From assembly GCA_004369085.1 (NCBI GenBank), contig ML210146.1, forward strand, positions 62,001 through 126,000: a DNA stretch of 64,000 nt, written 5' to 3'. A program made the translations under genes and the position numbers. Shown here piece after piece: positions 32,038 to 42,929 of this stretch. This DNA comes from Coprinopsis marcescibilis. Taxonomy: Eukaryota; Basidiomycota; Agaricomycetes; Agaricales; Psathyrellaceae. Numbering within the stretch: position 1 is the first letter of the stretch; every line of letters begins with the position of its first letter. Under the pieces are notes generated by a model. The model was not told the origin of the DNA, did no database searches, and was given only the letters and a program-made list of their open reading frames with translations.

Positions 32038-34288
32038 TCACTGGGACGGCGTTGTAGTCAATCCTAGTTAGGTTGTCAGGGTTTCTGGAAGCTAAGCGAT
32101 GGAAGTTTGAAGATGCATACCAGTTCTGTTGGAAGAGAAGTCAGCGAAACGACGGGACAGACATAACAACTGCAACGTACCCTTTGCAATAATTATTTGC
32201 AGCCATGGGTATGCATGACAGGTATCTACACCCTGCGCACGCTTCGGTACCCGGAGAATTAGAACAACCACCAATATAATATATTGACGAACGACTTACC
32301 TGCGTAGGGGTCAGAAGTATAAAAATTGCGAGCAAGGAAGATGAATGGCACGATGGCAAGTGGGATGGCAGCGATACGGAAGGACCACATAATGATTTTA
32401 TGGCGCTTCGTTTGGCTGATAACGGGATAAAAGACTGTTCCAACCAGCAGGCCCATGACAAAGCCCCCAATGTGAGCTTCAGAGTAGGGTCAGCAAGGGT
32501 GGAAGGACAGTCAAAGTAGCAAGGACAAACCGAAATTATCTACATCTAGATGCACCCCCACGAACTCCCGTTAGACATGAGTCGAGAACTAGGCACACAG
32601 AATCGACGTACAGGGAATAAAGCCAATGGCAATGCCGATTCCCAGTTCAATTGTCATGAAAATCAGCTGAAAGGATTTGAGGTGAGGCTATGTACGTGAC
32701 ATGGCAGAGAACCAGGTACCTTGCGGACTGGGCGATATTGAAGCTTCCAATGGGCCATGAGGTCAACCCATGTCACCTAATTCCCAGCATGTAAGTAAAT
32801 GATGTTTGAAGTGTCGATGTATATCCTACTGCGAGCGTTCCGAAAATAGCACCACTTGCACCAACTGACGGTATACCAACCAAGGCGAAGTTGCCACCAA
32901 GGACATTCCTATGGACGCGTGAAACCTAAGGACGGGCAAGAATATGATTACGACGTACCCAAAAATACCAGCGGAGAAATAGACTAGCAAAAATCCTGTT
33001 GACCCCATGTCACGCTCAATCTATATTACATATAAGGTTATTCAAGGGATCAAGATTCAGTCAACTAAAAGCTCACTTGGGCTGAGAGCACGAGCTGGGC
33101 CAGCATATTCAGAAGCAGATGAACTATTCCAGCATGCAGAAAGATGGCGGTTATAAACCTGAACCATTGGTTTGGCTCTCCATCGCTTGGGATCCCTGGA
33201 GCAAACTGAATACGTGATAAACGCAACGACTCGCTTACGAACCTCCGAAACCGCACAAGTCTGCGACTGTACACACGCTCGTTACAGGGTTTGCCGTGTT
33301 GTTCATGCCTTAAAGAACATGCTCCATCAGCGATAGCCAATCCATCGATAATAGTTCCTTACAACCAATCCGGGTCGAGGGTGGGACGTCTGCAACCAAC
33401 TTCATACACGGTGGAAAACGTGCTCCAAGATTGATTAAAGCACTCGAAGATGGGCCGAGCATAGGATTAATTATTGGCTGTACAATTAGACCCATGAGAT
33501 ATCTGATTTGAGGATATCACTGTGAACATACCTTTGTAGAAATTGGACTCCCTTGCTCTCTGGCATTGAGGACTAATTCGTAAATGCAGACGCCAATCAT
33601 CACTGCGGTCAAGACCCAGACTGAGCAGCTCGTTAGTATGATATATCCTTTCAAAAGGGTACGTGACGAACCAACGACGGGGTATCGCTGTACACCTATC
33701 CCCCTCTTCTTGTTCTCGATCCTTTGTTCAAGTGGATAATGAGCTCTTAGCTTCGCCAGGAAGCCTTTTGGCTGCTTTTGAGCATTGGTGTCATCATATT
33801 CTATCGTGAGCGAGATCATGAGCCTTTGGTTGTGTCCCGACTGGAAAGGAGAGCGCACCGAGATTATAATACCCATGATTGACGGATTTTGCATTTGGCA
33901 CAAGAGGTGCCTGCGGAGAATCGTCCATTGCAGTAGATAATTGTTCAACGTCGTAGCGTTCTCCAAGGTAGTCTTTGGAAGCGTAGTTCTTTTGAAAGGC
34001 GGCTGACTCTGTTGGTTGCGGTGGTGCGAAGGGTTCATCCTTCCAGGCCCTCCCGTCCGTGTATTGGGACCCAATGTCGGAATTGAGGCTCTGATTTCGT
34101 TTCAGACCATAGTCAAAGTCCATAGAGCCTGTTTTTGCGTGATTCGAAGGTCCATTGACCCTGAATTCGTCGCTGGGATGCGCTGTTGGCATACTTGGGA
34201 TTGGTTGCTTGACGTTGGGGCTTTGACTGTGCTCAAGCCTGGCTTCTTCGTACTCGTTTAGGTCATAGTTGGGTAGTTTGTGAGACAT
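32038..34288 (-). CDS. Rhomboid-family intramembrane serine protease
   Basis: Start MSHKLPNYDLNEYEEARLEH at 34288 opens a hydrophilic cytoplasmic region of roughly 160 residues. After LRAHYPLEQRIENKKRGIGV and RYPVV comes the first helix (VLTAVMIGVCIYELVLN). The rhomboid core has RFITAIFLHAGIVHLLLNML, the catalytic serine in SVGASGAIFGTLAVTWVDL, and the catalytic histidine in NFAHIGGFVMGLLVG. A CR.LSC motif (ACAGCRYLSCIPMAANNYCK) ends the last helix region. Small last exons give the terminus GTGLTTTPSQ with stop TGA at 32038. About ten introns. All catalytic residues are present, so it should be active; the substrate is unknown. Confidence 0.88.
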
Positions 34289-34713
34289 GTTGTTATAGAA
34301 TGGGAGGTCTGGGTTTGTTTGAAGAAGAAGAGAGAGCCTTACGACCTAGAGAATGGTGGTTGGAGAGAGAATACACAACTCGGCCTTAAATGACCTGCCT
34401 CGGGCCAGAGGTTCAACGGCATGCACAGCCACTGCGATCGCCGCTGACGTGCGTCATTGACCTTGATTGTCCCGCTATGCTCGGAACTTTCAACCTGAAC
34501 CTCGAAACCCGAGATCAAAAAATGTCTAGAGCAAAGTAAATCCGTGGATAGCCACCTAAAGTACGTTACGGAGAGCGAGTGCTCTACATTGATGAGATAC
34601 TATGTAAATGGCATAATGAAAACATCCATTGGCCAGAAAGCAGTTGGAAATGAATAAATAACACTGTATGTGGAAAATGAAAGGATGTCCAAGTGTATGT
34701 TGCGTGATGGTCG
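34289..34713. other. Intergenic, no gene seen
   Basis: About 425 bases between the rhomboid start and the stop of the ankyrin-DIL gene. No coding frame or clear motif beyond presumed promoter and 3' untranslated sequence. Confidence 0.5.
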
Positions 34714-37700
34714 TTATTGCTTCAGTGGTGAAGGTCTGAAATTGAATGAGCCGTCGATGGGTGTGACCTCCCCAAGGCTGGCTCTACCTTTACTTCGGCC
34801 GGAGGGTTTCCGTGTGAGTGGGGTCGGTTCTGGTCTTGGGTTGAACTGTAGTGTGAGGTCGTCGGGGTCCTCTACAATTGTCGCTGGAATGTCATCGTCG
34901 CTGTGGTACTCGGCCTCTGATGGTTTTTCTAGATTCTTCCACCATTGAGATGGAGGTCGAGCACCATCCACTAACTGCAAGATGTCAAGCCCTGCTTCTC
35001 GAATCTTTGAGTCACGGGATCGCCATAACAGTGCGCCAGTGTTACCAAGGTCCATGCTGCTCCTCCCAGATCCTGGTGATAAAGGTGCACTTGGAGGCGT
35101 GCTCCCTTTAAACTCCTCTAGAAAGGCTCTGCTCGGAAGGGCAGCTAAAAGTTTAGGGTCGTCGGGGAAAAGCAGAGGTATCATATGGCGGGAGTCCAGT
35201 AGTTCCCCCAAGGCTTGAGGAGCACGGAGGGGTTGCCAAACAGATTTGTCCTGACTCCTGTCCATTAAAATGTCGATGTTGCTTCGATGGGTTGTGTCCA
35301 ACGACATGTTGGAGACACTGGACATTATCGATACTTGATCATCGTCTTTCGTCGGTATGCTCAACGGCGGGGATTGGTCGCTTCGCTCCCTTTCACGCTC
35401 CGAAATCTGTTTCGACACCCCGTCAGATGAGAAATTGTGTGACTGTGGACTGAACCTGACCTCTTTCCTGAGGATTTCAACCCCCAGTTTGACCCGGTGG
35501 CGTTCCCAGTCCTTTTGTAGCTGGATAATGTACTGGACACACTCATCGGTCATGCGGCTTTCACTAACTTCGTACTTATAGTCGCGGACGGCACGACGCA
35601 TCTACATCAAGATGAGACTCTGTAAAGTTCAGAGAAGGGGATCCAGATCACCTGTAGAGGATTCAACTGCTTCAACGATTGAATTACCGCCACGAGATCC
35701 GGAAACTCCGCGACCGAGGATAGACACTGATGCATCGGTTAAGATATGCGTGAGCCTTGGTTTGAATTCACTGACCTGTAGCCAGTTGAGGAGGTCCTTC
35801 ACAGGTGCGAAGTGGGATAATACGCCGGGCGGGATGCCCATTTCGTCAGTCCATTCTTCGACAACACTCATATTGGCACTGATCTGAAGGGCCCTCGACC
35901 TTTGAAAGCAGAGCTCAGCTTATTCTAAAGCTGAAAGAGAATCACGTTGCTTACCGACAAATGTACTTCTTCCTGGTTATCACACGATTGAATATTTCAC
36001 CTGAGAGACGTCAATCGCCGTGACAGGATATCCTTTCCGCAAAATACTTACAGCTCATCCAGTAAAACACTTGGGACCAAAGTTGAGCCGTGAATATTGG
36101 ATTGATATCAGCGAACGCCAGCAGAGTGTGGAGAGCTGTTAAGAACGACGTCAATTCGTAAGGTGATTGTCCAGTGGGAACCTCTGGAAAAAGAGAGGCA
36201 AGGGGAACGCCCTTTGACCCAGCCTGAGCACGTGCAATAGTTCGCTTGAGAGATGAGAACTTGGGGATGGTTGGTGATAATGTTGTAAAGCTTCGTGATG
36301 ACGCAAGTGACCGAGTGGAAGTGGTCGGAGAGGACGAGACAGCACTTTTCTGGTTTCGAGGTGAACCTACACCAATCGGCGGAGGCGCCTTCTTCTTGGT
36401 AAACGGCCTCAGGAATGCCCACTCCGATTCAAACTGCACCGTCTCCGACTCCGATCCCAATGGCGCATAGTCAAGGATGGTCGTATCCAGCAGTTGATCT
36501 ATCCTCCTTTCGGTAAAACGTATGATGAAAACTGAAGTACCGCATGTTCAGCTTTAATCCTTTCTTAACCGGAGAGACGCACCGAAGACGGAGTTAATTA
36601 CTTCCTCGACTAATTCAAAGGACCCGAGCATTTCACATGCAGGCCGTAGAGACTTGTCGCATTGCATGAGATGTAACCACAACGTTGTGTTGTGGAGCCA
36701 AAATGCCAGGGTTTGTATATCATCGGCATCATTCTGCCGAAACAGAAAGTCGTTTAGAATAACCTAGGAATGTTCAAAGGCACTCACAAAAAATGCTTCC
36801 TCAATTGCATCTGTGGCTCCTATTACGAGGTCCTCAAGCCACATATGATCGCATGTGAGGCACGCAAACCTGGCGAGCAGGTATAGGGTGTGCGCTGGAG
36901 TCGGGTTCTTCAGTGATATTGGAAAGTTGGTGATCACAGCATCAAGTATTTGGGGAAGAGACGAAGGAGAAAAGACGAGCATAGAGCCGAAGTCTGCTGG
37001 TGGTGTCTGGGTTGGAAATGCAATTATCAGGAATTCGGTCTTGCAATGACGGTTGAGAACACGAACGTAGATAGATTCGTCCACAGTCGCGTCCTCTTCA
37101 TCCGAATCGGATCCGGAGTCCACAGTATCTGGCTCCCACCATCTAGGATTGACACCAAGCACTTTGCTCACGTCGTCCCTGATAGCCCTCCGTTTGCCTT
37201 TTCGCCTTTCGCGACGTTCATGCAATCGTCTTCGCTGTTCTACAGGACCCCCAGTCCAACCCTCACCCCGCATCGCCTCCTCTAACAACAAGGCAACGTC
37301 TTCCCTGTCAGGTATAATTGAATGAGCGGAAACGATGTCCAGGGCCGTCAGTTTCTTCGAAGTGACGTCGAATACAGAGCATCCGTGTGTCATCAAATAC
37401 GACACCAAAGTAGGCGGGGCCATGATCGCGGCGTGGTGCAGCGGCGTCCAACCGGCTTACGTGCGGGATGTCAGAATGCCGTCGTACAGGAGTACCATTG
37501 CCACTCACATTTATCTGGCTTAAGATCAGCTCCTTGTGATACAAGGTATCGAACGCACTCCTCTCTCTCGACATCTCGATCTAAATCACCCCCAAACCCA
37601 TGGATTGCGAGACTGACAAGGCCAACTCCATCCTCATCTTCGATAGATAGATCTGCGTAGACCCTGGCTAAGGGATCAGTGAACAGAAATTGGAGGATTA

Positions 37701-37866
37701 ACAGGTCTCCGAAGAGGGCTGCCCGTTTCAAGCAATGGGCAACGAGCTCCGCCTTTTGAACTGGATCCAACCCAGACTCTGGAGATAGTGACTCCACTAG
37801 CTGCGTGCTGGTTGGATACAGTGGATGCAAATCGGGTTCTGGCTCCAGGTTCAACGCGGTGGTCAT
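34714..37866 (-). CDS. Ankyrin-repeat and DIL (dilute) domain protein
   Basis: Start MTTALNLEPEPDLHPLYPTS at 37866. Early exons hold ankyrin-type helices (AELVAHCLKRAALFGDLLIL, GVGLVSLAIHGFGG, GWTPLHHAAIMAPPTLVSYL, KLTALDIVSAHSIIPDREDV), then a basic linker (RRRLHERRERRKGKRRAIRD). The middle has a DIL-type domain: WLEDLVIGATDAIEEAFF, TLAFWLHNTTLWLHLMQCD, SPYELTSFLTALHTLLAFAD, QLWSQVFYWMSCEIFNRV and DLLNWLQ. The long C-terminal exon (35601-34714) has RRAVRDYKYEVSESRMTDEC and a Ser/Pro-rich tail with short linear motifs, stop 34714. DIL domains in class V myosins bind cargo; fungal ankyrin-DIL proteins are poorly studied, so I give no exact role. The start is the first ATG in frame. Confidence 0.8.
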
Positions 37867-38201
37867 AACTGGCCGTGCGATGGTGGAAGCCAAACGACGG
37901 GTAATGAAACTTGTGTTGGGCGTTAAAACAGTCGAATAGAGGGTAGCGTTGTCTAGGCGTTCGCAATGAGATAATCCAAGAAAGTTGGTCGATGAGAAAA
38001 GAATGAGCAGTACGTCTGACCCAGCAGACGGCGTAGGAGGTCGTCACGGTGGTTGACTCGGTCGGGAATCAATCATAACCAATGGACTGGCAATTGATCA
38101 TCATGGAATTTGGCTCGCGGACTTGTCGCGGACACAAATTTGGTTCTTTCCCCAACTTACTATAAACGCTTGCCCTCACCCGCGACGCCTCATACACCAC
38201 C

Positions 38202-39000
38202 ATGCCCCCACAGAAGCGCAGAAAACTTTCTGACGACGAAGAGATGGAAAGCAATGGATCCAACTCAGCAGACGAATCTCATTCGTCCTCAGTCGAAGAT
38301 TCATTTGAAAATAATGCGAGCGGAAATGAATCTGGCAACAGCAGCGACGACGAGATTGGGGATTTGAAGAAACCAAAATCAAAAAAGACTCTCAAGCGTA
38401 AACTCCGCGCAACTGGTGCAGAGACTTTCGGTACAGTGCTGCAAAATCTACTGCAGACTGAGACCCCATCTTCGTTACCTCTCTCCCTTAAACCTTCTAT
38501 AACGAGAAAACACCAAGATGGGAAATTAGAACTGAAAGCCAAGAAGGTTTTGCAGCTAGAGAAGAAAGAACAGGAAGATAAACGAAGGATAAAGGACGTC
38601 ATTGGTGGCTGGGGAGGGCAGGGCGAACGGGCCTTGCGAAAGGTTGCCCAACGAGGAGGTTCGTGCAATGCATTTGCCGCGTTTATTTTCTCGCTCAAAT
38701 ACGTTGCAGTTGTGAAGCTATTTAACGCAATTCAGCAATCCCAGGCAACGGTTGTAGCTGCACAAGAGGAGGCAAAAGCCGGGCAGGGTTCTGGTAAACC
38801 TCGATTAGCAGCACCAGATTTCGAGGACAGAGGACAGAAGGGAAAGAAAAAAGATAATGTTATTGGTCGCGGAAAAGAAAGTAAGTGTGCAACACAAAGG
38901 CTATGATACGACACGCTTATCTCTTCGTTCGTTAGCTGTTGTTGACAAAGACCAGTTCTTCAACATGATCAAGTCCGGAGGCATTGTGTCTAAGGCGTAA
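38202..39000 (+). CDS. RRP15: Ribosome biogenesis protein RRP15
   Basis: Nucleolar factor for pre-60S rRNA processing. Start MPPQKRRKLSDDEEMESNGS leads into a Ser/Asp/Glu-rich acidic region, then the Rrp15 domain: KSKKTLKRKLRATGAETFGT, VLQNLLQTE, KARKVLQLEKKEQEDKRRI-like, GERALRKVAQRG, and after an intron VVKLFNAIQQSQ. The tail is basic (GKKKDNVIGRGKE) and the last exon reads VDKDQFFNMIKSGGIVSKA with TAA at 39000. Two introns. Length near 230 residues is usual. Confidence 0.88.
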
Positions 39001-39230
39001 TTTTGGCGCCTCATCGCCTATTACCATCTACCCCTTACATCCTGCATCTGTATCAATCACCCTCTCTGTAATCCAGATCCCTGGTAATCCCAAGTTCCAA
39101 AAGTATGGACAATATCAGTAACCGGAGCACGTCATAACGAAGTCTGATTGCATGCGACGCTTCGGGGCCCACGGCTCACCAAGCAATGTAAACGCTAGTC
39201 TTCAACGCTCATGGCTGGTTGCATCCACAG

Positions 39231-41131
39231 ATGGTCTTCTTCCAGCAACTTATTTGGGGCTTGATAACTCTTGATCTCTCTTGGTGGAGGACAACTTTTC
39301 AAGTGCCTCAAGAACCCAAGTCGATTGCTATTGTAGGTGCAGGAAGTGCAGGATTAGCGGTCCTCGAGAGACTCCTAAAGGTTTCGGCACAAAAGGGCCA
39401 GGAATGGGACGTTACATTGTACGAGCAGACTGACGATGTTGGAGGCGTTTGGTAAGTTGCCAAGGATCGTACGCCCGCCTGATTCAAGCCTTTTGGTACA
39501 GGTTACCTGATACACGGGACCTACGACCCCCAGAAATCCCGTACAGTCCCCTTTATCCACTCCTACGCACGAACACGCCGGTACCGTCAATGACTTATCC
39601 TGGGTTCCCCTTCCAACCAGGAACACCTTTGTACCCCACCCACGAGCATATACAGGAGTATCATCGACAATATGCCTCACATCGTCAACTCTTTCCGCAT
39701 ATCAAGTTCCAGCACAGTGTTGTCGAAGCTCGATGGATAGGGAGCGCAGGCGGAGGCGCCTGGAATATTACATTCGTCGACCACAGCAATATGACACGAT
39801 ACAAGGAGGTTAATCACCTCGTCGTTGCTTCAGGGAATCATCACATTCCTCACATTCCTCGCTGGCCTGGCCAAGAAGAGTGGCTGGAACATCGTCGAAC
39901 CGGTCGTCCTCAAAGGGAGATTTTGCACTCCGTCTACTATCGAAGACCTGAAAAGTTTACGGCCCGAACGCTACTTATTATTGGTAGCTCGGCGAGTGCT
40001 CAGGATGCTGCTGTCCAGACGGTGAAATTCACGAAGACGGTGATTATTCTTTTTCTTTAGCAAAATTCCTGTTTGAGTTATATTCTAACCTTTCTGCTTC
40101 TCGTGGTTAGACTTATATCTCCGTTAGGCACGAAATACATCTTCCACCAGGGAGTGACGATGTCGTGACAAAACCGGACATATCGCACTTTACGCCTAAT
40201 AGCGTGGTATTCGCAGATGGGACGGAAGTCGGAGACGTCGATTCTGTCCTTGTTGCCACTGGATATGAACAGCGAAAGCCATTTTTGGAGTCTGGAGGTG
40301 CGCTCACGGTTGATCCCTCTGCACACTCCAACTCTAGTTCCACGGGGCGAGGAGGAACCCTGGTGACCAATCTTCGGTATATTTTCCCTTTGCATCAACA
40401 CATATTCTCTTTGAGCCCGGAATACCCGGTGAACGCCCTTGCGTTCATCGGATTACCGACAAGGATCGCCAATTGCCCGTCCGATTTTGCTCAAGGATTA
40501 TTTGTAGCGCACGCCATTGCCAATGGTTCAATTTTGCCTGGACGCGAAGAACTCCTCGGGGAATTAGCCTTGCGAGAAGAGAAAGTTCGAAAGTATGGCT
40601 ATGACCCTTATACTGTGGGCCACGAGATGGTGAATGGAACTTCGAGTGATTATCAAGACGAACTCGTGGATTTCTTACAGAAAACGGTGCGTTTTCTTTT
40701 TTTTGTGCATTTCATCTTGGGCATATATACGCGTAAGCCATGGGGATTTCCCGGGTGCTGCGAGCATCTGATGCAATTCAGATTAAGCCATTAAACGGGG
40801 TCCAATGTTGAATAACCCATCAGGCGACATTGTTCTGGAAACCCATGGAGTTCTGTTATCTACCCCGTCACTGACTGCTTCGTTCTAGAACGCAATACCC
40901 AAAACTGGTGCGAAGTATGTGGAGAATTGGAGAAGATACATCTTCGATTACGCGTACCTCAAGCGAGGATGGAAGAGGATAGAGCAGCTCGGTGAAGGAG
41001 ACAAATGGGTGAAAGGGATCGAGACCGAGGAGCAATGGTCCAGCCTCATGCGAAGAGTAAATGAATGGCAACAACGCTACGAGGAAGATAATGGGGTGCC
41101 TTTTGTCCAGGATATGGTGATTGGTGGCTAA
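39231..41131 (+). CDS. Flavin-containing monooxygenase
   Basis: FAD/NADPH-dependent oxygenase of soft nucleophiles or ketones. ATG 39231 gives a hydrophobic leader (MVFFQQLIWGLITLDLSWW), perhaps a signal anchor. The FAD site is IAIVGAGSAGLAVLERLL, followed by YEQTDDVGGVW. The FMO-like segment reads VVASGNHHIPHIPRWPGQEEW in place of the usual FxGxxxHxxx(Y/F). The NADPH site is LLIIGSSASAQDAA, and the late motif is VLVATGYEQRKPFL. The protein closes with ...DNGVPFVQDMVIGG at TAA 41131. About four introns, including one after VDFLQKT. The substrate is not known; the anchor suggests the endoplasmic reticulum. Confidence 0.85.
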
Positions 41132-41455
41132 GGTCAATGTGTGGCGTACTCATCATATTCCGTATTACTTCCGTATGTATGGGATGAGATGTGTTTTGTT
41201 CTTCGCTTCCCACGTATAAGGATGTTCCAATGCTTCCTGAAAATCTTAGAAGCTTGAAATAAATACCCCTCGTATAAGATGGAGTGCGTTGCCCACCCCG
41301 GGCAGTGTTGGCGCGTTTTCTGAACCTTCAACACAATCCCGACAAGGCCGATGCCAAGTTACTAGGCTGGCAGAGCGTGTGAACAAAGCACAAACCGGCC
41401 CTAAAGCGGTATTTTCTTCCCCATAAAAGTCGCAACCGAATTTTTCCTAGTTTCC
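41132..41455. other. Intergenic, FMO 3' end and GID8 promoter
   Basis: About 320 bases without a supported coding frame or clear element. Confidence 0.5.
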
Positions 41456-42545
41456 ATGGTCCGTACACATTCCATCGCAATCTGGAAGATGCAGTTGCTA
41501 ACTTTTAAGTCCGTATAGCCTCCAAAGCCAACCATCAAGAAGGAAGACTGGGATAAGCGACTTCATGAAGTCAAGATAACGAAAGAGTGAGTACATTATT
41601 TCTTCATTCGTTCAAAGATGATCATTACAAATGGGAATCTCTCTGAACTCAACTGTCTTGAGGAGTACAAAAATTTGAATTATCTGATTCTACTCGTATA
41701 CTGGCTTAGCCTCAAAAGTCTCTGAATCTGACTCCTTTTTTTTTTTTTTTTTTTTCAGAGACCTTAATGCCCTCATCATGGACTATCTCGTAATAGAGGG
41801 GTACAAGTCCGCCGCAGAACAGTTCAGTCAAGAAGCCAATCTCGCGCCGACCGTCGACTTCGATAGTATTGAGAGTCGCATGGTAATACGTGAGGCTCTA
41901 CAACGCGGCGATGTCGAGGATGCTATAACGAGAGTGAATGATCTGAACCCTGGGGTGAGTTAACGTTCTACAGTCTTGAATCCCACCTTCCCCAATTGGC
42001 CAAAGGATTAAACCTTTTCATGCACCATTCCGAAGCCGCAAGGCTGATGATGAGACTTAACACCAAACTTCAGTCTTCAATATGATGCCATTTGTTGTGA
42101 CCCATTTCATGTCTATCAGCATACTGATTTACACTTGCCGCAGATTCTCGATACCAACCCAGCGCTTTACTTTCGATTACAGCAGCAGAAGCTGATTGAA
42201 TATATTCGTTCTGGTAGGATTGGAGAAGCACTGAAATTTGCTCAGGAAGAGCTTGCTCCACGAGGTGAAGAGTCGCCGGAGTTTCTGTCCGAGTTGGAAC
42301 GGACAATGTCCCTTCTGGCATTTGAATCGGTTCCAAATGCACCAGCGGCGATTACAGAGCTGCTCTCGCCTGCTCAGAGGATGAAGACTGCGGGAGAGGT
42401 GAATGCAGCGATCCTGGAATGCTTGAGCCAAGGAAAGGAAGTAAAGCTGGTGGGATTATTGAAGCTGCTCTGTTGGGGCGAGACGCTCTTGGAAGAGAAG
42501 GCAGACTTCCCCAAGGTCCAGACTCAAGTACTCCCTCGAATTTAG
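41456..42545 (+). CDS. GID8: GID8 subunit of the GID/CTLH E3 ligase
   Basis: Core subunit of the GID/CTLH ubiquitin ligase. The coding part of exon 1 appears to be ATG alone (41456-41458, donor GTCCGT), joined to CCTCCAAAGCC to read MPPKPTIKKEDWDKRLHEVK. Then LisH (DLNALIMDYLVIEGYKSAAE), CTLH (RMVIREALQRGDVEDAITRV with NDLNPG) and CRA (ALYFRLQQQKLIEYIRSGRI, GEALKFAQEELAPRG, ELERTMSLLAFE, GEVNAAILECLSQ). It ends KVQTQVLPRI at TAG 42545; this last part differs from the typical ending after EKADFPKV, so the final exon could be misread. The acceptor of intron 2 follows a run of 20 T. Confidence 0.88.
41736..41755 (+). repeat. Poly(T) tract of 20 in GID8 intron 2
   Basis: Twenty consecutive T directly precede the CAG acceptor of GID8 exon 3. 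It serves as the polypyrimidine tract but is far longer than those in other introns of the window and is likely to vary in length. Confidence 0.85.
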
Positions 42546-42929
42546 GTCAACTGTATACTAGGATACCGGACATGTATTGTATGTACATTAAGAATTTTGC
42601 TTTTGATAAGTATCGGAAGAAGCCTCCCTCCGCCGAAAGACAACGTGTGGGCCTCTTGGAGATGTTCCTGAATCGATGTTTAATTAGTCAGCACCGGGCT
42701 GCCTGTCCCTCCAGGTGTCCCACTTGTTTTCGTCGTTCCTGGTTCTCAACCTCGACGTCGACGACAACGACGACGGCGCTCGTCCCCTCATCTCCTTCCC
42801 AGCCTGCTCGCCGTGGCAAGACATCGTTGCACGTCGAGCCACGCTGCCTTTCTCTCCATATCATAACGAACACACCTTTGTCCACTTGCCGCCTCACAAT
42901 CCTCAGCGGCGCTTCTGGCATTGCAACCC
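42546..42929. other. Intergenic, GID8 3' end and BCK1 promoter
   Basis: About 380 bases, pyrimidine-rich toward the right. Plus-strand frames here (42419-42997) are the overlap of the two genes' flanks and carry no motif. Confidence 0.5.
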
